Of a stretch of DNA of 64,000 nt, positions 19,019-28,067 are shown piece by piece. Source of the DNA: Psychrobacter cibarius (GTDB lineage: Bacteria > Pseudomonadota > Gammaproteobacteria > Pseudomonadales > Moraxellaceae). The stretch spans positions 2,108,001 through 2,172,000 of the forward strand of contig CP131612.1 in the NCBI GenBank assembly GCA_030686115.1, given 5' to 3'. The notes beneath the pieces were generated by a model, which saw only the letters and a program-made list of their open reading frames with translations, made no database searches and had not been told where the DNA came from. Numbering within the stretch: position 1 is the first letter of the stretch; the number at the start of each line of letters is the position of its first letter. The translations under genes and the position numbers were made by a program.

Positions 19019-19167
19019 TGACTTTTATCCTTCGATTCAAGCCTTTATGCGTCTCTCTCTTAGAAACTCGACCATATAACCTTATCTTTTTATCTTGATG
19101 GTTGAGTTTTGGCGGCTTTTAACTGACAATAGCCACTTGTTATTATCAACTGGTCACCAATGCCATT

Positions 19168-20517
19168 ATGAAAGTTATGCGCTTATTATCGTCTTTAAAG
19201 CATGATGAATCCGAGCGCGGTATTTTTCATCTTGGGCGCGCATTGGTCAAAAATGGCCATACCTCCATCATCGTCTCTAGCGCCGATGAAGATAATGATC
19301 TGGTCAAACGCCTAAAGCGTGATGGCAATAACTATCATCAGCTACACATGAATAAAAAGTCTTGGCTGTCGTTACTACAAGTCACGGCGCTGCGGCGTTT
19401 AATTGAAGAGTACGATCCTGACGTGATCCATGTGCACTCACGCACACCTGCATGGATACTGCATTTGGCATTGCGCCGCGCCCGTGTCAAGCGGATACCA
19501 AAGCTAGTGTCAACCATGTATGGTTTTTATCCAATCAATAAATACTCTCAAGCCTTACTCGATGTCGATACCATCATTACTGTCTCCGATAGTGTGACCA
19601 ATTATCTAAAAAAAGGCCTGCGCCGAGAAGATGCAGACCCCAAAGTCATCAAACGCATCTACCGTGGTATCGATACGCGCCGCTATCCTTATCGTCATAA
19701 TCCATCTGTTTATTGGTTACGGCATACTTTTGCTGAATATCCTGAGCTTGAGCATAAAAAATGGCTGGTATTTCCAACCATTATTGGCAACGAATATGGT
19801 CAGGAATGGCTGATTGATATTTTGGGCAACTTGCAAGAGCAGTTCCCTAACATCCACGTCATTATCATGGATGATGATTATAGAGATGGTGACGTCGCGC
19901 ATGAAGATTTCCGCCAACGCACTAATACATTAGGGTTGGCTGATCGAATTACTTATGTAGGTAGCAAACGTAATGACATGCGTGAATGGCTCTCAGCCGC
20001 CAATATCGTGATGGCGCTTGCGAATGAACCTGAATCAATCGGCATCAACGCCTTACAAGCGATTCATTTAGGCACGCCCGTTATTGGTTGGGATCAGGCC
20101 GCATTTAGTGAGATTTTACAGCCGCTATATCCTCAAGGGCTGGTCAAAAAATACAATGCCAATGCGCTATGTAAAGCAGTGAGAAATCAATTAGAAAGCA
20201 TCACACGCCCTGAAATGACCAATAAATTCACCATGCGTGAGATGATTGAAGAAACCCTCGCTGTCTACCAAGGTTTATACGACGACTCGCTCGCAGAGGA
20301 ACAAGCTGCAAGCGATGCCGCTGCTGTCAAAAGAATTAAAAAGACGCTAAAAAAGTCCTCTAAACCCACTAGTAAGAAGCCTGAGTCTGCTTATGTCGCG
20401 CTTGCACCAGCCGATAAACAAACTAAAGTAAAGCTTATCAAAGAAAAACCTAAAGCGATGAGTACTTCAAATCCGCTTACTGACTCAGAAACGCTTCAAG
20501 ATCATAAAGACCTGTAA
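19168..20517 (+). CDS. GT-B glycosyltransferase (family 4-like) with Lys-rich tail
   Basis: A 449-residue glycosyltransferase. The N-terminal Rossmann domain includes HLGRALVKNGHTSIIVSS and VIHVHSRTPAWIL. The C-terminal domain includes the donor-sugar site (NEPESIGINALQAIHLGTPV, with the conserved Glu). Similar proteins build lipopolysaccharide or capsule. The last 75 residues are a low-complexity tail rich in Lys, Ala and Ser (KRIKKTLKKSSKPTSKKPES), probably disordered and not part of the fold. The ribosome binding site is weak. It stands alone between the DNA-metabolism pair and the polyamine island; the acceptor is unknown. Confidence 0.8.
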   Translation: MKVMRLLSSLKHDESERGIFHLGRALVKNGHTSIIVSSADEDNDLVKRLKRDGNNYHQLHMNKKSWLSLLQVTALRRLIEEYDPDVIHVHSRTPAWILHLALRRARVKRIPKLVSTMYGFYPINKYSQALLDVDTIITVSDSVTNYLKKGLRREDADPKVIKRIYRGIDTRRYPYRHNPSVYWLRHTFAEYPELEHKKWLVFPTIIGNEYGQEWLIDILGNLQEQFPNIHVIIMDDDYRDGDVAHEDFRQRTNTLGLADRITYVGSKRNDMREWLSAANIVMALANEPESIGINALQAIHLGTPVIGWDQAAFSEILQPLYPQGLVKKYNANALCKAVRNQLESITRPEMTNKFTMREMIEETLAVYQGLYDDSLAEEQAASDAAAVKRIKKTLKKSSKPTSKKPESAYVALAPADKQTKVKLIKEKPKAMSTSNPLTDSETLQDHKDL

Positions 20518-20591
20518 GCCTACCACTTTGTTACTTAGGCTAATATCTAACAGCTTGCTGGGGCGTGTTTTCAAAATGAATTAGTTCATAC

Positions 20592-20624
20592 AAAAAAACG
20601 CGGCTTCTATTTTTAAAAGCCGTG
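20592..20624 (-). terminator. Intrinsic terminator of the puuD-puuR unit
   Basis: CGCGGCTT (20599-20606) pairs with AAGCCGTG (20617-20624, one G:T), and the A-tract 20592-20598 supplies a U-run for leftward transcription. Confidence 0.7.
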
Positions 20625-20680
20625 CGGGAAATCACTATGGTTATTTAAACATCAAATTAAATGGCTATTAAAATGCTCAC

Positions 20681-21439
20681 CTAATAAGTCGTCGGGGTGT
20701 GCGCACTAACAATGCGAGTCACGCCATCAGTAGGGTTGATAAAAGTATGCGGGCGAATGGTATCAATCACGTAGCTATCACCTTGGTTTAATAAATACGT
20801 CGTCTCATCGATACGGATAAGAATCTTGCCTTCAATAACGGTGCCAATCTCTTCACCTTCGTGGGCGATTTTTTCTTCCGTTGAGCTGTTCGGTTGATAC
20901 ACCTCAATCAAAAAACCCAAATTCTTGGTAGTGCTACAGTTATATACCTGTCTTAGTGACACTCTGCTACTCGGTTCGCTCAGCTCCAACAAATCCTTTG
21001 GCGTTACCACGACTCTCGCCTTTGGTTCCTTCCATTCATCACTAAAAAACGTGGTCAAATCAGAACCCAATACCGCCAAAATTGCCTTTAGCGTATTCAC
21101 TGCTGGACTGACTTTATTGCGCTCAATGGAGCTGATAGAAGTATTGGTTAATCCCGACAATTTCGCAAGCTTACGTTGCGAGTAGCCTTTTGCGAGGCGC
21201 AGCTGATTGATCTTTTTACCGATATCCTCTTCTGGCGACTCGTCATTTTCGGCTGACATCGCTGTCTCAGAGTCTGTCAGCTCATCTTCATCATCACCAC
21301 TGATGTCGTCATCTGTATCGATATCAGCCGCCTTATCGCTGGCAACATCAGCGTCAATGCTGTTATTAATATCAATGTCAGTGCTGGCATTGTCTACATT
21401 GCCTTCAGTAGTGCTATTCAGTTTGGGGTTTGCTGGCAT
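20681..21439 (-). CDS. puuR: PuuR-like HTH-cupin transcriptional regulator
   Basis: A regulator of the XRE-cupin type. The helix-turn-helix (LRLAKGYSQRKLAKLSGLTN...) is at about 80-135 and the C-terminal cupin at about 175-250 (EEIGTVIEGKILIRIDETTY). This matches PuuR, which represses putrescine catabolism genes. It overlaps the end of puuD by 26 bases. The start at 21439 (MPANPK) is chosen over an in-frame ATG at 21487 because the longer form adds an unlikely N-terminus and a larger overlap; neither has a strong ribosome binding site. Odd: residues about 10-75 are a very acidic low-complexity segment (DIDTDDDISGDDEDELTDSE) that E. coli PuuR lacks. Confidence 0.82.
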   Translation of the reverse strand: MPANPKLNSTTEGNVDNASTDIDINNSIDADVASDKAADIDTDDDISGDDEDELTDSETAMSAENDESPEEDIGKKINQLRLAKGYSQRKLAKLSGLTNTSISSIERNKVSPAVNTLKAILAVLGSDLTTFFSDEWKEPKARVVVTPKDLLELSEPSSRVSLRQVYNCSTTKNLGFLIEVYQPNSSTEEKIAHEGEEIGTVIEGKILIRIDETTYLLNQGDSYVIDTIRPHTFINPTDGVTRIVSAHTPTTY

Positions 21440-22154
21440 AGTGAATGAATTCCGTGAATAGAAATTTGGACAAGTCGTCTTGTGCATAATTTAACTCAGG
21501 ATGCCATTGTACACCAATCATAAATGGATGTTGCAACAAGCTGACGGCTTCGACCAAACCATCAGGCGCTAGAGCCTCAACCAATAAACGCTTGCCTACT
21601 TTATGGATTGCTTGTTTATGTAGCGAGTTAACGTGCCATTTTTCACCAAAGGCGGCAAGCCTGCCATTTGCTTGAATAATCACGTCATGAACTGGCTGAT
21701 ACTGCACTTCAAGTGGCTGAGTATTGTCCTCTAAATGTGGCTCACAAAACCCCTCTACTTCCCGCCAATCAGGATGTAGCGTGCCACCAAAATGCACATT
21801 CATCTCTTGCAATCCTCGGCAAACTGCCAGTAATGGAGTGCCAGTCTTGTCTGCATAATCCAACAATTTAAAGCTCAGCTCATCACGACCCAAGTCTTGT
21901 TTCGCTTCGATATGCGTCGCGCCATAACGCGTTGGTGCCACGTTACTATAACTGCCCGTTAACAAAATCCCATCTGCGATATCCAGTAGCGCCTCAAAGT
22001 TTTCGCTATCGGCAGCAGTGTTTGGCAGCAGTATGGGATTGCCACCATAAAAATTCACGGCATCGATATATTTTTGATACACCGCTTGTGCTGGCTGCCC
22101 ATCAACCATCTTATGACAAGAAACAATAGCAATAATAGGTCTAGAATTTTTCAT
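21414..22154 (-). CDS. puuD: Gamma-glutamyl-gamma-aminobutyrate hydrolase
   Basis: A 246-residue class I amidotransferase-like hydrolase that releases GABA and glutamate from gamma-glutamyl-GABA, the fourth step of the Puu pathway. The nucleophile is Cys112 (LLAVCRGLQEM); His218 and Glu220 (GVQWHPE) complete the triad. It is divergent from puuA across a 467-base region with promoters for both directions, and its end overlaps puuR. Gene order and family make the assignment firm. Confidence 0.92.
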   Translation of the reverse strand: MKNSRPIIAIVSCHKMVDGQPAQAVYQKYIDAVNFYGGNPILLPNTAADSENFEALLDIADGILLTGSYSNVAPTRYGATHIEAKQDLGRDELSFKLLDYADKTGTPLLAVCRGLQEMNVHFGGTLHPDWREVEGFCEPHLEDNTQPLEVQYQPVHDVIIQANGRLAAFGEKWHVNSLHKQAIHKVGKRLLVEALAPDGLVEAVSLLQHPFMIGVQWHPELNYAQDDLSKFLFTEFIHYASKPQTE

Positions 22155-22177
22155 ACCGTCTTCCCTAGTTATAACAA

Positions 22178-22195
22178 ATAGACCTCATAGTCTAT
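22178..22195. promoter_or_regulatory. Inverted repeat in the puuD leader, candidate operator
   Basis: ATAGAC-CTCATA-GTCTAT is an inverted repeat with 6-base arms, located between the puuD promoter and its start. Position suggests an operator, perhaps for the PuuR-like protein encoded in the same transcript. Confidence 0.45.
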
Positions 22196-22221
22196 ATTGC
22201 TCAATCCTTTATTTAGCTAAA

Positions 22222-22250
22222 ATTTAACACAGAACCCCATAAAATGTAAA
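22222..22250 (-). promoter_or_regulatory. Candidate promoter for puuD-puuR
   Basis: Read leftward, TTTACA (22250-22245) and TTAAAT (22227-22222) are spaced by 17 bases and lie about 70 bases before the puuD start. Confidence 0.5.
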
Positions 22251-22326
22251 CTATAAATTTCAATATTGCCGATATTAATAATAAAATCGAATAAATGCAT
22301 TAATTTAAGATAATTTTAAATAAAAA

Positions 22327-22355
22327 TTGACAACTATATTTTTCACACATATATT
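22327..22355 (+). promoter_or_regulatory. Strong sigma-70 promoter for puuA
   Basis: TTGACA (22327-22332), 17 bases, then TATATT (22350-22355): a near-consensus promoter with a predicted start near 22362. It leaves a long (about 260-base) untranslated leader with two tiny ORFs (ATG at about 22389 and 22404) but no clear terminator. The region is very AT-rich. Confidence 0.75.
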
Positions 22356-22621
22356 GGAAGTCATCAGCGAGACATTAAACAAGGGTTGATGTTTATATCT
22401 CGATGTTAAGGGCTAAGAACAGCGAAATCTAAAGAATTCATATTATTAATAAAATCTGTTTTGAGAAACATAAAGAGACACATAAAGACTGTTTAAATAA
22501 GAGGTAATCAATCGCTGTTTTACCAAGCATTGGTCAGAAATATCACTAAAAGACGATGCGCCAGCAGTATCCGTATTGACAATAATCCCAGTAATTCTAA
22601 AAATTCATAGGAAGAATAGAC

Positions 22622-23965
22622 ATGACGACAACCAATGGAATGGTCGAATCTGCAAACAACACAGAATACGTGTATGTTGCGGCAGGTGATATTAATGGCT
22701 TACTTCGTGGTAAGCGCATCCCTTTCAATCAAATGGAAAAAGCAGAAAACGGTGCGATACGACTGCCTTTATCTATCTTAGGCGTTGATATTTGGGGTGC
22801 TGATGTCATCGAGTCTTCTCAATGTAATGGCGATATAGATGCCATTGCCCGTCCTACGGGTCGTGCCGCCTATCCACTTCTCAACACTAGTGCGCCTTCA
22901 TCGCTATTGCCCGTTTGGCTTTATACAGAAAATAACGAGCCTTATTACGGTGATGCCAGACACGTTTTGGATTACATTAGCAAAAAATTCAAAGCGCTTG
23001 GTTTGACTCCAGTGATGGCAACTGAGCTGGAATTTTATTTGGTTGACTATACTGAAGGCGAAACCCCAAGACCACCTATCCGCCCCAAAAGCGGGCTAAG
23101 ACTGAATAAAACCTCAATTTTGAGCATCAATGATCTATTACAATTCGATGAATTTTTAGACGAAGTTTATGCACAGTGCAAAAAGCTCGATATCCCAGTA
23201 GATGCCGCTTTGGCAGAGAATGGCTGTGGCCAGTTTGAGATTAATTTATTACACGTAGACGATCCACTAAAAGCCGCTGACGATGCGATTTTGTTCAAAC
23301 AGGTCGTCAAAGCCGTCGCTGCTCGCCGTAAACTCACCGCGACATTCATGGCAAAGCCTTTTGGTCTGCAGTCGGGTAATGGTTTTCATGTGCATTGCAG
23401 CTTATTAGATAAAAACGGCAATAATGTCTTTGATGATGGGTCAGATGAAGGCTCAGATATCTTGCGCCATGCAGTCGCTGGATTGTTAAAGACCATGTCA
23501 GATTGCACATTGTTGTTTGCCCCACATGTGAATTCTTATCGCCGCTTTACACCCGGTACGCTAGCGCCAAACAATGTGTCATGGGGTTATGAAAACCGCA
23601 CGGCGGCAGTACGTATCCCTGGTGGTGACTCAAAAGCGCGCCGTATCGAGCACCGTGTCTCTGGCGCTGACGCCAATCCTTATCTGGTCTGTAGTGCGGT
23701 ACTGGCAGGTATGCTGTATGGCATCGAGAACAAGCTGGAAGCGCCAGAACCCATTAATAGCATTACTTACGACGAAGCCGAACTTAAGACCTTGCCATTA
23801 GACTGGCTGTCCGCCATCCGCAAATTTGAAAGCAGTGATGTGATTGATTCGCTGTTCCCAAGCGAGATGATTGAGCTGTTGATCGCGGTCAAAAAGCAAG
23901 AAGCCAAACGCTTTGCTCAGCAAGTGACCAACCTTGAATACCTCACCTATTTACAGGATGTTTGA
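22622..23965 (+). CDS. puuA: Gamma-glutamylputrescine synthetase (glutamine synthetase family)
   Basis: A 447-residue glutamine-synthetase-fold ligase. Visible family motifs are ELEFYLVDY, SGNGFHVHCSL and the ATP/substrate segment RIPGGDSKARRIEHRVSGAD. In context (FAD oxidase next, PuuD and PuuR divergent) it most likely attaches glutamate to putrescine, the first Puu step, rather than to ammonia. The N-terminal (VYVAAGDINGLLRGKRIP) also fits PuuA-type enzymes. AGGAAGA precedes the ATG. The stop is one base before the puuB start, so the two are translationally linked. Confidence 0.88.
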   Translation: MTTTNGMVESANNTEYVYVAAGDINGLLRGKRIPFNQMEKAENGAIRLPLSILGVDIWGADVIESSQCNGDIDAIARPTGRAAYPLLNTSAPSSLLPVWLYTENNEPYYGDARHVLDYISKKFKALGLTPVMATELEFYLVDYTEGETPRPPIRPKSGLRLNKTSILSINDLLQFDEFLDEVYAQCKKLDIPVDAALAENGCGQFEINLLHVDDPLKAADDAILFKQVVKAVAARRKLTATFMAKPFGLQSGNGFHVHCSLLDKNGNNVFDDGSDEGSDILRHAVAGLLKTMSDCTLLFAPHVNSYRRFTPGTLAPNNVSWGYENRTAAVRIPGGDSKARRIEHRVSGADANPYLVCSAVLAGMLYGIENKLEAPEPINSITYDEAELKTLPLDWLSAIRKFESSDVIDSLFPSEMIELLIAVKKQEAKRFAQQVTNLEYLTYLQDV

Positions 23966-23966
23966 T

Positions 23967-25328
23967 ATGTCAAATAACTCAAATAGCAATGCAGCAACGA
24001 ACCAAAACTTATCGTCGAATAATACGCGTAATATTCCGCATTATTCAGACAAAGGACAATATCCTGATAGCTATTATGCAGCCAGTCGTAATCCTAAGCC
24101 GGATAGACCAACACTAAAGAATGACATCCAAGTGGAAATATGTGTGGTTGGCGGCGGCTATAGCGGTTTATCCACGGCCCTGCATCTCATTGAAACCGAC
24201 CATGAAGTCGTGGTACTGGAAGGCGCGCAAATTGGTTGGGGCGCATCAGGGCGTAATGGCGGTCAAATTGTCAATGGTCTAAATGCGAGCCTACAAAAAA
24301 TCAAAAAGTCTTATGGTCAAGAAAATGCAGACTTCGTCGGTCAGCTCGTGACCCGCGGTGGCAAAATTATTCGTCGTTTTGTTAGAGACTACGATATCAG
24401 CTGTGATCTCAAAGAAAAAAATATCTTTGCGGCATTAAATAATGGACAGCTAAAAGACTTGCAAGAAACGCATGCACTATGGGAGAGCCATGGTATGCAT
24501 GATCGAGAAATGCTCGATAAGCGCGGTATCCAAGAGCATATAAAATCAGATGCCTATGTGGGCGGAGTCATCGATCACTCCGGTGGACACTTCCATCCAT
24601 TGAATCTTGCTCTAGGTGAGGCAGCGGCCATTGAGCAAGGCGGCGGCACCATTTATGAAAACACCTTAGTGGTTGATATTGAGTATACTGACGATGCTAT
24701 CAAAGTCATCACCGAGTTTGGCACCGTAACTTGTAAGCAAGCGGTGCTATGCGGCAATGCCTATCTCAATAAAGTCATCCCTAAACTGACTGACCGTGTT
24801 ATGCCGGTATCGACGCAAATTATCGCCACCGAGCCGCTGGGTGATTTAGCAGACCAGTTACTGCCAACCGATGTTTGTGTCGAAGATGTCCGCTACATTT
24901 TGGATTACTATCGCCTCTCAGCAGACAAGCGCATGTTATTCGGCGGTGGTACAGTCTACGGTGGTCAAGACCCCGCCGACATCACAGCTAAAATTAGACC
25001 AAACATGACTAAGATTTTTCCAGAGTTACGTGACGTCAAAATCGACTATGCGTGGAGTGGGAACTTTGCGTTGTCTTTTTCTCGCGTACCACAAATGGGC
25101 AAACTACATGAGCGAGTATATTTCGCCCATGGGTATAGTGGTCATGGCGTGACAGGCTCGCATCTATTTGGACAAATATTAGCCGATGCTATCAATGGTG
25201 AAACCAAAGAGTTCGATGCTTTTGCACAAATTCCTTGGATTCCATTCCCAGGTGGTCGAGCGCTGCGAGTCCCTTACTCTGTCATGGGCTCATGGTGGTA
25301 TGCGCTAAAAGATACCACTGGCATGTAA
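23967..25328 (+). CDS. puuB: Gamma-glutamylputrescine oxidase (FAD)
   Basis: A 453-residue DAO-family FAD oxidoreductase that oxidises gamma-glutamylputrescine to the aldehyde, with H2O2. The dinucleotide-binding VCVVGGGYSGLSTALHLIE is at about 62-80, followed by QIGWGASGRNGGQ, and the C-terminal FAHGYSGHGVTGSH closes the FAD site. ATG 23967 begins one base after the puuA stop with an AGGATG-containing site upstream; a start upstream would overlap puuA. About 45 N-terminal residues are Asn/Ser-rich and probably flexible. Confidence 0.9.
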   Translation: MSNNSNSNAATNQNLSSNNTRNIPHYSDKGQYPDSYYAASRNPKPDRPTLKNDIQVEICVVGGGYSGLSTALHLIETDHEVVVLEGAQIGWGASGRNGGQIVNGLNASLQKIKKSYGQENADFVGQLVTRGGKIIRRFVRDYDISCDLKEKNIFAALNNGQLKDLQETHALWESHGMHDREMLDKRGIQEHIKSDAYVGGVIDHSGGHFHPLNLALGEAAAIEQGGGTIYENTLVVDIEYTDDAIKVITEFGTVTCKQAVLCGNAYLNKVIPKLTDRVMPVSTQIIATEPLGDLADQLLPTDVCVEDVRYILDYYRLSADKRMLFGGGTVYGGQDPADITAKIRPNMTKIFPELRDVKIDYAWSGNFALSFSRVPQMGKLHERVYFAHGYSGHGVTGSHLFGQILADAINGETKEFDAFAQIPWIPFPGGRALRVPYSVMGSWWYALKDTTGM

Positions 25329-25427
25329 ACACATAAAAGCTTTGAATAATAAACATTGAATAAAGTATTTTTATTTTAAAAGCGGTCGTTACAGTGACCT
25401 ATCATAGCAACGGATTGTTGTGATGGG

Positions 25428-25472
25428 GCGCGATAGACAGTTGATTCGCTACTGTCCTACTGTCTGTCGCGC
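25428..25472. repeat. Strong intercistronic hairpin (puuB to transporter)
   Basis: GCGCGATAGACAG (25428-25440) pairs with CTGTCTGTCGCGC (25460-25472), 13 bp with one G:T pair and a 19-base loop. No T-run follows, so transcription probably continues into the transporter gene. Confidence 0.65.
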
Positions 25473-25531
25473 GTCAACCATAGAATAGAGCTTGTTTAAA
25501 AAAACAATGAGGTTTTACAGGGAGCGTAAAT

Positions 25532-27025
25532 ATGAACATGAAGCTCAATGATGCAGTCGAAGGACAGTATCATAATAAGCGAGTATTTCTCACCGTCATA
25601 GTAGCCGTCGTCATCTATCTGGCTTTTGCTTGGCTATCTACCAGCCGTGCCCCAGACCAATCTTGGGGCGCCTTATCTTTACTACCAACATTACTAGTAT
25701 TAGTCACGGCCATTGTCTCTAGGCGACCATTCGAATCCATGATCGCAGGCTGTGTCGCTGGCCTTGTGATGCTCAATCCTTTTGATTTGGTCTCCCCTTT
25801 TGCAGACAACATGTCGATGGTGCTAGGTAATGAGACCATTATTTGGATTGTTCTGGTCTGCGGTCTGATGGGCGGTCTCATTCAACTGCTTGAGATCAGT
25901 GGGTGTCTAGATGGCTTTAGTGAATGGCTACAAAAAATCATTAAGTCACGCCGTCAGTCATTATTAGCCACCTTTGCTTTGGGCGTGGTGGTTTTCATTG
26001 ATGATTATTTAAACTGTCTAGCCGTATCAACCTCCGTCAAAAAACTCACTGACGTCTATAACGTTTCTCGTGAGAAGCTTGCTTATATCGTCGATTCAAC
26101 TGCCGCACCGATGTGTATTATCGTGCCTATTTCTACTTGGGCGGTCTACTTTGCCGGTCTTTTAGAAGAAAACGGTGTGGCTGGCGATGGCGAAGGTATT
26201 GGGCTTTATATCAGCGCGATTCCTTATATGGCATATGCTTGGTTTGCACTTTTGATTGTATTCTTGGTCGCCTATGGCATTTTGGGTGACTGGGGACCGA
26301 TGAAAAAAGCCGAGGCACGCGCCAAAGCGGGTAATCCTGTTCCTGAAGCCTTTGTCGAAGAGCAACTGATCTCAAACGTCCAAGCCAAGCGTAAGCTGTC
26401 GTTCAAAGCCAATATCGCAAACTTTGCTTTCCCAATGATTTTGTTAATTGTCTCGACGGTTTACTTCGAAATCGATCTATTACGCGGTGCATTATTGACC
26501 TGTTTTGTGACCGTCGTTGTCTATTGGATGCAAGGCATTTTAAGTTTTGAGACGCAAGTTGAAGCCATCTTTAAAGGCTTTAAAGTCATGCTTTATCCGC
26601 TCTCAACCGTCATCGGCGGTTTTTTCTTAAAAGCCATCAATGATGAACTTGGTATGACCTCATATGTGATTGAGGCTATCACGCCTTATATGACGATTAT
26701 TATTTTCCCTGCCGTCATTTTTGCCGTCATGGCTTTTTTAACTTTTGCCACATCATCAAGCTGGGGGCTGTATGTCCTTGCCATGCCGATTGTCTTTCCA
26801 ATCTCTATTGCATTAGGCGTTAGCACTCCTCTTATGATTGGCGCATTGTTATCAGCATCATCATTTGGTAGCCATGCTTGCTTCTTTAGTGATTCATCGC
26901 TACTTGCCGCGCAAGGTGCTGGCTGCTCCCCCATGCAGCACGCCTTTACCCAGTTCCCCTATGCTATGCTCGGTGCGGGTTTATCCGTCGTCACCTTCTT
27001 AGGATTGGGTTATATGATGGCTTAA
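25532..27025 (+). CDS. NhaC/YuiF-type Na+/H+ antiporter-family transporter
   Basis: A 497-residue protein with about 12 hydrophobic segments. Typical marks of the NhaC superfamily are VVFIDDYLNCLAVSTSVKKL, STAAPMCIIVPISTWAVY and the late FATSSSWGLYVLAMPIVFPI and GSHACFFSDSSLLAAQGAGC. Family members exchange Na+ or H+ with amino acids, amines or organic acids. Lying between puuB and the agmatine-degradation genes, it most likely imports or exchanges agmatine, putrescine or a related amine; this is inference. GGGAG lies 7 bases before the ATG. Confidence 0.85.
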   Translation: MNMKLNDAVEGQYHNKRVFLTVIVAVVIYLAFAWLSTSRAPDQSWGALSLLPTLLVLVTAIVSRRPFESMIAGCVAGLVMLNPFDLVSPFADNMSMVLGNETIIWIVLVCGLMGGLIQLLEISGCLDGFSEWLQKIIKSRRQSLLATFALGVVVFIDDYLNCLAVSTSVKKLTDVYNVSREKLAYIVDSTAAPMCIIVPISTWAVYFAGLLEENGVAGDGEGIGLYISAIPYMAYAWFALLIVFLVAYGILGDWGPMKKAEARAKAGNPVPEAFVEEQLISNVQAKRKLSFKANIANFAFPMILLIVSTVYFEIDLLRGALLTCFVTVVVYWMQGILSFETQVEAIFKGFKVMLYPLSTVIGGFFLKAINDELGMTSYVIEAITPYMTIIIFPAVIFAVMAFLTFATSSSWGLYVLAMPIVFPISIALGVSTPLMIGALLSASSFGSHACFFSDSSLLAAQGAGCSPMQHAFTQFPYAMLGAGLSVVTFLGLGYMMA

Positions 27026-27052
27026 GCCAACCTTAGCGCTATTATTTTAATC

Positions 27053-27091
27053 ATTGACTAACGGGCAATGAGAGATGGTTCGTTAGTCAAT
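27053..27091. repeat. Intercistronic hairpin (transporter to aguB)
   Basis: ATTGACTAACG (27053-27063) and CGTTAGTCAAT (27081-27091) form a perfect 11-bp stem with a 17-base loop. It is followed by AAAAAC, not by T-residues, so it is not a rightward terminator. Confidence 0.65.
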
Positions 27092-27145
27092 AAAAACAGC
27101 CCTTTTATATGGTAGTCACTAATAAATACGATAAGGATTTAGATC

Positions 27146-28015
27146 ATGCGCAATGTTACCGTTGCTACGACTCAAATGGCATGTGGTTGGGATATACAAC
27201 AAAATATTGCCACTGCTACTGACTTGGTCACCAAAGCCGCCAAAGCGGGTGCCAATATCATTTTGCTACAAGAGTTGTTTGAGACGCCTTACTTCTGCCA
27301 AGTTCATGACTTTGATTACTTTAGCCTTGCGACCGCAGTTGAGGATAATGTGGCCATCAATCACTTCAAGCAGTTGGCTAAAGACTTGGATGTAGTATTG
27401 CCTATTAGCTTTTATGAAAAATCAGGCAATACCTTTTTTAATAGCGTGACCGTGATTGATGCCGATGGCGAGATACTTGGCACTTATCGTAAAACGCATA
27501 TACCAGATGGCATTCCTTATGCCGAAAAATTCTACTTTGCCCCCGGCGATACTGGATTCAAGGTTTGGCAAACCAAGTATGCCAAAATCGGTGTCGGTAT
27601 TTGCTGGGATCAATGGTTTCCTGAGTGTGCTCGTAGCATGGCATTAATGGGTGCAGAAATACTGTTTTATCCGACTGCGATTGGTGATGAGCCAACATTG
27701 GACATCGACTCAAAAGGCCATTGGCAACGCTGTATGCAAGGTCATGCTGCTGCTAATCTCATGCCAGTCGTAGCTGCCAATCGTATTGGCACTGAGACGA
27801 TTACTCAAAACGGAAACGATAGCGTCATGGCATTTTACGGTAGCTCGTTTATCACGGATGGCCGCGGTGAGATCATCCAAGAAGCATCTAAAGATAAAGG
27901 AGAGATACTTAGTACGACTTTTGACTTAGATCAACTGGCTATCGAACGTCAGCAATGGGGCGTTTTCCGTGATCGTCGTCCATCGATGTATGGCACGTTG
28001 CTGACTCATGGATAA
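27146..28015 (+). CDS. aguB: N-carbamoylputrescine amidase
   Basis: A 289-residue nitrilase-superfamily enzyme that hydrolyses N-carbamoylputrescine to putrescine, CO2 and ammonia. The Glu-Lys-Cys triad is Glu43 (LLQELFETPYF), Lys116 (YRKTHIPDG) and Cys153 (GICWDQWFPE). The match to AguB-type enzymes is close over the whole length. aguA follows after 52 bases, giving a two-step agmatine-to-putrescine unit that feeds puuA. Confidence 0.95.
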   Translation: MRNVTVATTQMACGWDIQQNIATATDLVTKAAKAGANIILLQELFETPYFCQVHDFDYFSLATAVEDNVAINHFKQLAKDLDVVLPISFYEKSGNTFFNSVTVIDADGEILGTYRKTHIPDGIPYAEKFYFAPGDTGFKVWQTKYAKIGVGICWDQWFPECARSMALMGAEILFYPTAIGDEPTLDIDSKGHWQRCMQGHAAANLMPVVAANRIGTETITQNGNDSVMAFYGSSFITDGRGEIIQEASKDKGEILSTTFDLDQLAIERQQWGVFRDRRPSMYGTLLTHG

Positions 28016-28067
28016 AGTTTGTTAACAAGCAAGCTCACTCGCGCTATCGTCGAATAAGGTGCTCTAT

